From Chinchilla lanigera (taxonomy: Eukaryota; Chordata; Mammalia; Rodentia; Chinchillidae): a DNA stretch of 64,000 nt. Position numbers and translations under genes: made by a program. The notes beneath the pieces are model-generated. The model was not told the origin of the DNA and did not search any database. It was given only the letters and a program-made list of their open reading frames with translations. The stretch spans positions 6,739,593 through 6,803,592 of the forward strand of contig NW_004955487.1 of assembly GCF_000276665.1 (NCBI RefSeq), written 5' to 3'. Within the stretch, counting starts at the first letter, position 1, and each line of letters begins with the position of its first letter. This document shows, one piece after another, positions 55,660 through 64,000 of this stretch.

Positions 55660-56085
55660 TACTTTGTCCTAAGAACATGATCCTGTGTCCTCATTCACCT
55701 TAGTCACAAGATCTAACATCATGTGACTTCCGGCTCTTGCCACAAATCAAAATGATCATGGAAGGGAACTGTTTTGAATCCATTCAGGACATCGAGGCAG
55801 CCAGGACAGAACAGCTAAAGACTCTCAGGAAAGAGGACTCTACAGCTGCTGCAGAAAGAGGCAAGGATGATGGGATGAATGTGTTCAAAGTGAGGGGGAG
55901 GGGTTTGAAGGGATTCATGGAATGTGTCTTTTCCTGTATTAATTTTTTTTTTTTTTTTTTTGGTTTTTCTCCGGTACCGGGAACCGAACTCACGACCTTG
56001 TGCTTGCCTGGCAGGCACTTTTGCAGCTGAGCTAAATCCCCAGCCCCCTGTATTAATTTTTAAAATCTAAACACACTATACTTTC
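55660..56085 (+). mobile_element. Mariner-like element (copy M5), plus arm only, split by an ID
   Basis: The plus strand carries the long-arm sequence: 'aacatgatcctgtgtcctca', 'cgaggcagccaggacagaac', 'ctctcaggaaagaggactct', 'gatgggatgaatgtgttcaa', 'gaagggattcatggaatgtg', and after the ID the terminal 'taaaatctaaacacactat'. The residual frame shows the 'FESIQDIEAARTEQLKTLRK' block seen in M1 and M2. No inverted short arm is visible on its left side, so this copy is truncated or descends from a different form. Confidence 0.75.
55933..56061 (-). mobile_element. ID SINE inside mariner copy M5
   Basis: 'ctccggtaccgggaaccgaa', 'ttgtgcttgcctggcaggca', 'gcagctgagctaaatcccca'. Target site 'cctgtattaattttt' at 55933-55947 and 56047-56061. 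The ID therefore post-dates the mariner. Confidence 0.95.
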
Positions 56086-56149
56086 AGATCATCCCTTATA
56101 TTTCCCTGTAGATTATGTGCAGAACTTGAGAAATGCCTGTGCTTCTTAA

Positions 56150-56625
56150 ATACCATCGAGCACATGTACTATTTTGTAAGGCTTCATAAAATACTGCACA
56201 TGGATGGTTTAAACAATAGAAATGTGTCATCTCACAGCTCTGCAGGCCAGAATTCCAAGGTCCCAGTGTCAGCAAAATTGGTTGCTTTCAAGGACCATGC
56301 AGAAGAATGTATTCCATTTTTTTCTGAGCTTTTGGTGGTTTTCCAGCATTTTCTGTCATTCTTTAGCTTTTACAAGAATGACCCCAATCTCTGCCTCCAT
56401 CATTACACAGCCTTCATCTTGTACTCATCTCTGTGCCCAAATTTCCTCTTGTTATGAAAACACTCATAATGCTTGGTGAGGGTCCATCCTAATGAGTTTA
56501 CCTCTACCTATTCTATTTGTTGTAACTCTGTCTCCAAACAAAGTCATACTCTAAGGTTCTGGTGACTAAGACTTCAATAGATAAATTTGGGGGGTGATGG
56601 GAAATTTGATGGAAACCCTAATACT
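56150..56625 (-). mobile_element. MLT1-like MaLR LTR, minus orientation
   Basis: 'ttaaacaatagaaatgtgtc', 'tctcacagctctgcaggcca', 'gaattccaaggtcccagtgt', 'agtcatactctaaggttctg', 'gactaagacttcaatag' and 'ttggggggtgatgggaa' follow the reversed MLT1 layout ('aacaacagaaatttattgtctcacag' to 'aggacttcaacatatgaattttgg'). Confidence 0.75.
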
Positions 56626-57895
56626 TATCTTTCAGTAGCTCCTAGAGTCTCATTTACAACTTCAAGTCTTTGGGGCAAGTGATGAAAGATTACTATCTTT
56701 CCAGACATTCCTCTCATAACTAAAACTGTTGGTATCTCTTTCTGTATCATGCTAACTCCTATGGACATAGAATGTATGAATTTTATTTTGCTTCTGATAC
56801 TTCTAAATAATTTCAAGGAAACTGCTCTTAGTTTGTAGGGCCCATGCTCCCTGGCATTGCCATTATAGACATACTCAACCTTAGATGCTCACTGGAGTAG
56901 TGTAGGAAGTTTGTGACCAAGCTTGATGTCCAGAACCATTGAAGCCCAATTATATGAATTCCCAGGGAGCTATCCAACTTTAGTTCTCTTCTCAAAGCCT
57001 TCAGGCAATCCCGGTGCATAGTTAAGTGTGGGCACATTGATCTATTGGGATTCTGGGATCTTGGGTCACCTGCACAATGAGAAAACTGACTGGTGAGTAC
57101 CATGAGGTCTACAGATGCCATCACCCTTGTTGCATGGGTACCTTGACATCGGGAGATTGGAAAACTCTGGTGTGAGCATGTGTCAAATATGCCTTTCTGT
57201 ATTTTAAACACATATATATGAGAGGAAATGGGAACCATCTGTTTTCAATTTAGTGACACTGAAGTCATCACTGGAATGCTATTTTGTAAAAGGTTTACTG
57301 ATGCCCCAGGACTCCATTTGAAAAGACCTGGTTATTCAACCTGGAAGAGAAGGGGTGCCTAAAGAGTCAGAGTTGAAACCTCAAAGGATGAGCCAATTTC
57401 CAAACATGTACCTCTGAGTAGGAAACCACAAATAGCCCACTTCTTTATTTTTAGGATTGGGAATAAAGCTGATGGTTGCATTTTGGGAAGGCTGTGGGGA
57501 TCTAAGAATCCCCTGTAACCCTGCACAGTGGTGTCTCCTGGAATACATTTAGGATCTCTCTCTGTCTCTGTCTCTGTCTCTCTTTCATCTCTGTCTTATA
57601 GAAAGCATGACAAAAATGTCTAGTTATGACAAAAATATGAGCTGGAAACAGCTCAGTTACAGAATAAAACAAAAGTTTCAACAGGAAAACTAACTTCCAA
57701 GAACACAATCTGCTGCGAGGGAAATAGTCTTCATTACTGAAGATTGTCACAAATGCTATACCTAGTGTTCAAGAGAATGCTGAACACAGCCCTTCATGTT
57801 ATAGATGTGTTTCAAGTTCCAGCATGATGGGAAGGTGCTGGTAAGGCAAGGGATGGAGTGACAGGGTCAGATTGGCATTGCTGAGCTATAGTTTC
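56626..57895. other. Unassigned DNA with (TCTCTG)n at 57555-57600
   Basis: A 136-residue minus-strand frame (56828-57238) has no domain I know and no gene structure around it. A hexamer-like 'tctctgtctctg' repeat follows. Nothing else assigned. Confidence 0.35.
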
Positions 57896-57896
57896 T

Positions 57897-58352
57897 GTCA
57901 TGGCTTGTATCCCAATGTGCACACAAAAGCTCATGTGCTCATAAGTGGAGCTTTTGTGGGGGTGGCTGGATCATGGATGTGTAACCCTGGATAGGTGTGT
58001 GTTAGCTGGATTAAAGGCATGTGATAACTAAATTAGTCCCTTCATTGATTTAGCATAGTCCTGAGTGTGGACAATGCAAGCCCCACCCTGGGTGTGGGTG
58101 GCACCAAAGAATACACTTGTAGCCTGGCTGGAATATAAAGGAAAAAAAGTTGATAGAAGGTTTATTGCTGCTGCTTGCTGCCTCCTGCCTGCCCTGCAAT
58201 GGGCTGTTTCTCCTCTGTGATGCCCCTCTGCCTTAGAGCCAACCAAAAATGGACTGAAACTTCTAAAACCTGTGAGCCAAAATAAACCTTTCCTCCTTTA
58301 ACTTCAGGTTTCAGGTATTTTGTCTCAGCAAAAAGAAAGGTGACTAAGATGA
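57897..58352 (+). mobile_element. MaLR-type solo LTR, GGGTGTGGGTGG subgroup
   Basis: 'gtcatggcttgtatcccaat' 5' end, 'aaattagtcccttcattgat', 'ctgggtgtgggtggcaccaa', 'gcttgctgcctcctgcctgc', 'gactgaaacttctaaaacct', 'gagccaaaataaacc' and a 3' end 'cagcaaaaagaaaggtgact'. The fullest member of the subgroup at 7848 and 12762. Confidence 0.85.
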
Positions 58353-58508
58353 TTTCCAACCCTGGCTACATCTCACAGTGACCTAAGAAAATTTTTCAAA
58401 ACAATACCGGTGCCCAAATGCCACTCTTCTATTTCTCCCTCTGAGGTTCTCCATGGTCAAAAATGGGGCCCAGAAATTACGTTTTAAGGCTTCCCTGGTG
58501 ACATGCTG
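58353..58508. mobile_element. MER5-like hAT remnant
   Basis: 'atttccaaccctggctacat' followed by 'ctcacagtgacctaag', 'aataccggtgcccaaatgcc' and 'aaaatggggcccagaaatta' then 'ttccctggtgacatgctgta' matches the palindromic MER5A layout. Confidence 0.6.
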
Positions 58509-59615
58509 TAAGCACTCAGACAAGAAATAAGGAGGGGAGGGAGAAGAGGCATTACGTAGAAAGAGTAGCAGAGAAAGCTGTAGCAGAGAGAGATCCAAGG
58601 TTGATCCAGTAGGATTTAGTGATTAACTGGAGAAGGAATCGAAGGAGGAAGCGGATGGGTCTGACTTTGTTGGCTTAGAGAGTGACGGGTCTTTTCATTA
58701 GGATGCAGAGAACACACAATTTGAGGCTGATTTCTTTGGATGATGAAGAATTCAGGTTTACATCTGTTGAATTGGATGGACTGTGAAAGATAATCTGCAG
58801 CAATCCATTATATAAGGGCCTGGAGCTCAGCATGCAGTCCTGGGCCAGAGACTGCTGGATACTAATGTTTTTCAACTCAGCTCTGCAGTTAACTGAGAAA
58901 TGAATCCTCTCTCCAGGAGAAAGGCAGCTACCATTAAGTCACTGTAAGCACCAGAGCTGTGGGAATGCTCAGCCCTCTCCTGCCTTTCTCTGGATCAGAC
59001 AGGGATGCTGGGACATTCCACACTTCATTCCAGGCATCCTCAGAGTTCTCTTTGATGTGGGAGACGGCAAGTCACTGGGAACTAGCTTTAAGCTTTTAAT
59101 CGGTGCTAATCTTGGAGACAGCGGTGGTTGCAGAGGAGAAGATAAAGGTGGACAGGGAAAGTTTGCAAAAGCCTCCATTGTGAGTAGATGGCTCTGAAAA
59201 AGGAAGAAGTAGCTATCAGTAACCGAAACTGGAAAGAGATACAAACAGACCTTGAGATATTGGTCTCATTCAAGAGTTAAGCAAACAACTCAGGCTTACA
59301 TCATGTCTCACTTATCACCAAAAGAGCTGAAGCCTGACCACCAGTGAGGGCCTGCACACACTTCTGCTGGAAAGGCTGTCATGTGTGACTCGAGGGAGTG
59401 GCTCTGGACACAACCAAGAGGCCAGCTCAGGCCCCTTCTGAGTCACTGGCCACAGATACTGAGCCACCCATCCCTCATGTAAGCAAATAGCCATCCATCA
59501 GGAAAGACACAAACACTTGCAATTCAGATTCCTTGTGCATCACAGCAAAAGGTAAGTGTCCCTTATGCAAAAGGATGCAAATAGACCTCTGTGGATCCCA
59601 AGGGAAGGCTCATTG
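58509..59615. other. Unassigned single-copy DNA
   Basis: No repeat family recognised across about 1.1 kb; short overlapping frames only. Confidence 0.35.
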
Positions 59616-59616
59616 T

Positions 59617-59926
59617 CTTAGCAACATTTCTCATCACTAGGACAAAATGCCCAACACAGCAGTTTAAAGGAAAGGTTTATTTTGTCTCATGTTTTCACTA
59701 CATGCTTGGCTGGGTCCAAGGCAGGATGGCATGGCACAGAGGAAAGCTGCTCATGGCATAGTGGACAGGAAGTAGGGAGACAGTCAAGAGAAGCAGGAAG
59801 TGACCTGCTTCTTCCAACCAGACCTCACCTCCTAACAGCAAGGCAGTTATGAATCCCTTAATCCAAAGGTCCTGCCTATGAATGCATGAGGCTCTGAGGG
59901 GACATCCCATTATAAACCATAACACT
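59617..59926 (-). mobile_element. MaLR-type solo LTR, minus orientation
   Basis: 'gtcttagcaacatttctcat', 'cactaggacaaaatgcccaa', 'agtttaaaggaaaggtttat', 'gctgggtccaaggcaggatg', 'aaccagacctcacctcctaa' and 'ttataaaccataacac'. Slightly shorter than the others. Confidence 0.85.
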
Positions 59927-60044
59927 CATAAAAAGAATTCCAAAGAAAGAGAATTTGTCCCAGGATGGAGTTCCCGCTGGGAGCCACACCAGATCTAATC
60001 TCTAGGCTTGGAAATATGCAGGCACCATTTGGAACAATCTCAAA

Positions 60045-60180
60045 AACTGGGCTAACGGGCTGGGGATTTAGCTCAGTGGCACAGTGACTGCCTGGCAAGT
60101 GCAAGGTCGTGAATTTGATTCCTGGTACTGGAAAAAAAACCAAAAAAAAAACCAAAAAAAAAAAAAAACAACTGGGCTAA
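60045..60180 (+). mobile_element. ID SINE with 11 bp target-site duplication
   Basis: 'gggctggggatttagctcag', 'gactgcctggcaagtgcaag', 'gaatttgattcctggtactg', A-rich tail. Target site 'aactgggctaa' at 60045-60055 and 60170-60180. It lies just before an old L1. Confidence 0.93.
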
Positions 60181-60430
60181 GGTTTCATGATCTACCCTAA
60201 CTAAAGTAATATGACTGTTGTACCAGCCATGGTGCAGAGGACCAGGAACTCCTCTGTATGACTGGAATGATGTAAAAGGGTAAATTCACTTTAGAAGATA
60301 GTGTGGCATGTTCTTAAAAAGTTAAATGTGCACCTGCTGTATAGTCCATTCTATTCCCACGTGTATACCCAAGAACAAAGCAAGCAGATACCCCATATGG
60401 AGACTTCTTTGACAATGTTCATAGCACCTA

Positions 60431-60608
60431 CCTTTCTCCCTTCCTTCCTTCTTTCCTTCTGCCTCTCTCTTTCTTCCTTTCTCTTCCTCTTGCTTCTTTC
60501 TTTTCTGTCTTTCTTTCTTTCTTCTTTCTTTATCCTTCTCTCTCTTTCTTTCTCTTCCTTCCTTCCTTCCTTCCTTCCTTCCTTCCTTCCTTCCTTCCTT
60601 CCTTCCTT
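60431..60608. repeat. Pyrimidine tract ending in (TTCC)n
   Basis: Irregular ctt/tctt units, then about 13 perfect 'ttcc' units. On its right it abuts the minus-strand B1-dID; on its left it abuts L1. The long KRKE-type minus-strand frame across it is an artefact. Confidence 0.95.
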
Positions 60609-60808
60609 GTTTTAATCTATTTCTTTTTGCAGTACTAGGGCTTGAACATAAGGCCTTCACACTGAGTTCCATCCCCAGCACATTTGATTTTGAGACAGGC
60701 TTTTACTGAGTCACCAATTCACCCAGGCTGAGCTCAAACTTGCAGTCCTTCTGTCTCAGCCTTCCAGAGTTCTAGGATTATAGACATTTACCACCATGCC
60801 CAGATGGA
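60609..60808 (-). repeat. B1-dID composite SINE, minus, inside L1
   Basis: ID half 'tttgcagtactagggcttga', 'tgagttccatccccagcaca'; B1 half 'gagacaggcttttactgagt', 'ttcacccaggctgagctcaa', 'ctgtctcagccttccagagt'. Confidence 0.87.
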
Positions 60809-61205
60809 AGCTTTGTTTTTTTGACAGATGAAGCCTAAGAATAACTCAAATGCCATTAAATAATAGGTGAGTATACAAACAAAATGTGATCTATCCTTAT
60901 AGTAGAATAAAAGCATCACCATTTGCTACCTTGTGGACTAATCTGACAATAATCACCCTTTCTGAAAGATGGCAGACTACAGAGCACATACTGCATAGTT
61001 TCACTTAGATAAGAGCCTAGGAAGTGTGAGCTAGTGTGTAATGAGAGAACAACTATTGCTTGGGATACACAGAGCAATAGGAGGGAAGGGTTACCAAAGG
61101 GAACCTGGTATTTTTGAGGGGTCATTACCTCCACTGTGCTTGTGATGTCTCGCAGATACACACTTGTGTTAGTACTTGCCAGATTCTGCTTTAAACACAT
61201 TTAGC

Positions 61206-62075
61206 TTGTTGGAAATAAAAATAATTAGTATTATTGTGAAAAACAATTATACTTAGAAATGCAATCATTCTTTTAACGATCACATTTCCAAAGGACTAAA
61301 AAAACAATATTCTGATGAAATATAAATTAAATTGTCCAAAATAAGCCACAGGATGTGAATGTTAAACAGCTGTGCTTGTTGTTCCCATTGGCATAATGGT
61401 TAGACAGGAAAAATCATGACAGCTTAGTGAGCAGAGCTCCGGGGACTGGAGAGTCTCTCCCTACCCAAGGGTGACCCTCAAGCCAGTCCACAGTGGGCAG
61501 AGATGCAGGTGGTTTGGTGCCTTGATGCAATGAGCATTGCTGGGTATTTGGAAGGCACCAGTACCGTTGCAAGGTGGACTGGCCCTGGGGCAGATGGACA
61601 GGCAGGGAAGCTGCTGAAACAAGAACAGCACCACTGATCCACAGGGAGCCTGAGCCACATAGGCCAGGGGTCTATGGGATGGGACAAAGCTATTAGGTCT
61701 GGTGCAGGACTGGATCAGGGACTCTAGCCCTCAAAGTCTGGGAGCCATGGAGTCCTTACTCTACAAATCCCACCATAGGACAAAAATAAAACCAAACCTG
61801 GTGCTCATTTCTCTCCTTGTGCCTCTGCACACTTCTCAAGGGAGAAGCAGGGTCACGCCCTGTAGTCCATCCTTTCCCAAGGGTGGCAGTGGAGCCCTGA
61901 GTTCTCTCCCCACCATCCTTCTGGGTTTGCAGACTTCTGCTTCCTTGTTGATCTTTCCACATTTCTTTTTCTTTCTCACTTCACCTCCTCTCATTCTTGC
62001 CTTTCCCTCTTCCTTCAGATGTGCTTGAAGTGAACAAAGAGGGAGGAATTAAATATGCAAAGATCATTTCTTCTT
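61206..62075. other. Unassigned, partly GC-rich DNA
   Basis: Bases 61380-61700 are GC-richer single-copy-looking DNA. Overlapping frames on both strands (61461-62028) have no known domain. Confidence 0.35.
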
Positions 62076-62079
62076 TGGC

Positions 62080-62430
62080 AAAAAGTTACTGAACAGCTTC
62101 CATAGTCCAGACACCGTGGGTGGCCTTTGGGGTGACCAAACAAAGACATAAATGTGACCTCCACCCTGTTCTTGAAAAGTACCACAAAACAGGAGAGGTA
62201 AAAATACAACTGGTCATTACAAAGTGGTTCATGTAGGTGGAAACAAATAGAAATCCATGATGGCGGGAGTTCAGGATGAGGCTCGCTGGCCCAGACCACA
62301 CACAAGTCAGGGAGGAAGCCAGGGAGGAAGTTGGTCTTGCAGAAGAGCAGGAGTTCTTCAGTCCAATGAGATGCGGGTGGCCAGAATAACGGAGGAGTTT
62401 CATGCAGCAGGAAATTAAGGTGAGATTCTG
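62080..62430 (+). repeat. L2 LINE 3' fragment
   Basis: 'gttactgaacagcttccata', 'gtccagacaccgtgggtggc', 'caaacaaagacataaatgtg', 'aaacaggagaggtaaaaata', then 'gtcagggaggaagccaggga' follow the L2 3' region loosely. The 175-residue minus-strand frame here is a shadow of this repeat. Confidence 0.5.
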
Positions 62431-63440
62431 TGTTGAACAGTAAGAAACCAAATTTGGCTGTGAAGGGCCAGGAAGTTGGAATCATTCTGTATTTGCAGCG
62501 GTTCCCCCAAGTGAATGTAATTGTTATGTACTGCAAACACATATCAATAAAAGAAAGATGGAGTCATAGCTGAAGCAGCCTTGTGATTCCACTTAAATGC
62601 CCTTACAATTAAGTTCCAGAGCTCTGTGCAAGCCCCCAATCAGCACAGAGTCACCTGTTTTTCCCTCTGGAATAAAGGGGAATGGACTTGGTTACCTCAG
62701 CATCACCTCTGACTTCGAGGCATTTCCCATCACCAAGGAGTCCCTGGTCTCCTTCCATACACGGATGCGATCTCCCAGCCTGCCAAATCCACTGTCACTT
62801 TCAGCACCCCAGGGAGTAGACAATGTCTTGCATAAAGAGGATCCATAATTAAATCTTGCCCGGAAAGCCAAGCAAAGTTTTGGCCCCAGGCCTGGTTTTT
62901 AGATGCCAAGGATAAAGAAGAGTGATCTAAAAGTTAACAACTTCAACAGACAGTGCAGGAAAAGGAAATAAGGAACTTGACTTCCTTGTGACCTTGCTAG
63001 CCTCGTTAGGTGGTGCCTGAAATGCAGCGGGCATACAGTAGACAGCTGCTCGCTGTGTGTCATCCCCGGGAGGATAATAGAAGATTCTGCAGAGGCAGAG
63101 GTGAGGTTTGCGAGCTGTTCTTTGGGTTCTGAGGTCGTACCTGCTTGCAGTGACCCATCGTATGGCCCCAAGCAGCCACCTTGTCTTGCTGTCTCACAGC
63201 CTTGTTCATGTTACAATAAGGCATTCCAAACTCCAATTTTACAGAAAGGAAAACTTCTTAGGAAGCCAGAGAAAGGAAGCCAAGACTGAGCCATGAGACA
63301 AACAGTGGCCTCTTATGTAACTCTTGGCTCCTTCTAAGAGTTAGCGTGAGGGAGGAAATAAGAATGAGACCAAAAAAAAAAAAAAAAGCCAGTGAGAGCC
63401 AGGCTAGAACTCCAGGTCTTCCCTGACAAGCTGAGCAGTG
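62431..63440. other. Unassigned single-copy DNA
   Basis: Several CpGs and GC-richer stretches near 62990-63190, with no exon signals I trust. A 15-A run lies at about 63371. Confidence 0.35.
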
Positions 63441-63442
63441 CT

Positions 63443-63588
63443 TAGCAAGACTGTTGCCTTTTCTGTTTCTTTGATAAGGAGGAATAATAATATCTACTGC
63501 CAAAGGTTGTCATAAGGATTAGGATAGTCGTATGGTGGGCTTGGCATGGCACCTGGTATCTATTAAACCCTCACTAAGTGAAATCCAG
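63443..63588 (+). repeat. MIR SINE remnant
   Basis: 'ttctttgataaggaggaata', 'ataatatctactgccaaagg', 'ttgtcataaggattaggata', 'ggcttggcatggcacctggt' and 'aaaccctcactaagtgaaat' match the MIR 3' half clearly. Confidence 0.75.
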
Positions 63589-64000
63589 TCTAAAATAAGA
63601 ACTGCATGATGTCTACTCTGCGCCCCTCTGCTGAAATATAATAAAGACACATTTCATGTGTACGTATGGTTATGAACTTCAATAGCTAGCATATTGAGTG
63701 TATCCAAATGGTCCTTGAAAATGACTTGAGAAGCCACCATGACGGAGACCCATGTACGCCTCAGCAACTCCAACGCAGTACAGACTGGTGGATTTTTTCC
63801 CCAACCCAGCAGTATAAGAGATCACTACAGTACTTGTTTGACCACAGAAGAAAGTAATTGAGTTGTGCATCCAGATAATATTCTTCCTAAAAAGCATTAT
63901 TTTGCAAGTTCAGATTGTTTTATTAACACATTTTGCAGTATGTAGTGACCTCATTCATCGTGGGGAATTTGTACTTATACATAACTTCTTTTTTTTTTTT
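63589..64000. other. Unassigned DNA ending in poly-T at the window edge
   Basis: No repeat recognised up to 63988. The last 12 bases are T and may be the tail of another minus-strand SINE cut off by the window. Confidence 0.4.

Larger units (their letters stand above)
60185..61205 (+). mobile_element. Old L1 3' end, split by SINE and microsatellite
   Basis: Left part (to 60430): 'agaagatagtgtggcatgtt', 'cttaaaaagttaaatgtgca', 'cccacgtgtatacccaagaa', 'tgacaatgttcatagcacct'. Right part (from about 60830): 'aagaataactcaaatgccat', 'aaataataggtgagtataca', 'aaaatgtgatctatccttat', 'agagcacatactgcatagtt'. These are consecutive L1MC/ME-like blocks. No coding capacity remains. Confidence 0.7.

Noticed and set aside
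60322..60681. 119-codon minus-strand frame rich in K, R, E and G
   Set aside because: It reads through the reverse complement of the CTTC tract and part of a SINE.
62015..62542. 175-codon minus-strand frame
   Set aside because: It largely overlaps L2-derived sequence and shows no known domain.
1..64000. CRISPR array, operon or other prokaryotic system
   Set aside because: No spaced direct repeats of CRISPR type and no dense gene layout; the SINE, LTR and LINE content is mammalian.

Overview
The window looks like intergenic or intronic DNA from a mammal, almost certainly a non-murid rodent. The evidence is its SINE content: many tRNA-Ala-derived ID elements, B1 elements with the internal duplication, and B1+ID composites (B1-dID type). 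These sit with ERVL-MaLR solo LTRs, MLT1/MLT2 LTRs, MIR, L2 and old L1 3' ends. B1-dID composites are known from squirrel-, dormouse-, beaver- and cavy-related rodents. The ID consensus here, with a 'cggtaccgg' end, makes me lean towards a beaver-like lineage, but only weakly. I found no convincing protein-coding gene, RNA gene, CpG-island promoter or CRISPR array. All open frames are short; most fall in repeats or low-complexity tracts.

Layout. 1-13 kb: old MIR/L2 fragments, GATA and TA microsatellites, then a run of MaLR LTRs (7.8-13.1 kb). 13-24 kb: several L1 3' ends broken by a B1, LTR ends and a foldback mariner element. 24-34 kb: a cluster of recent ID insertions with clear target-site duplications, a ~500 bp imperfect palindrome (25.9-26.4 kb), a short mariner MITE, a Tigger-like remnant, a retroposed polyadenylated sequence, and a non-repetitive block (27.8-28.3 kb) that may be a conserved element. 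34-44 kb: an 83 bp insertion between 17 bp direct repeats, another foldback mariner, LTRs, a possible regulatory block near 39.6-40.0 kb with a palindromic octamer pair, an MLT2-like LTR and a rodent L1 3' end. 44-47 kb: L2, B1-dID copies and a GC-richer unique block. 48-64 kb: more mariner, LTR, B1-dID, MLT1, MER5 and L2 remnants among unique DNA.

The most unusual content is structural. (1) Five related mariner remnants occur; three share the same asymmetric foldback design (a long and a short inverted copy of the transposase 3' end with a homologous junction), which suggests a non-autonomous family that spread as a unit. (2) An unrelated ~500 bp inverted-repeat element carries arms of about 150 bp. 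(3) A 45 bp segment is copied 1.2 kb away into the middle of a SINE. (4) Three long pyrimidine microsatellites each abut the tail of a minus-strand B1-dID. All family calls come from reading the sequence and recalling consensus features; none was checked against a database.
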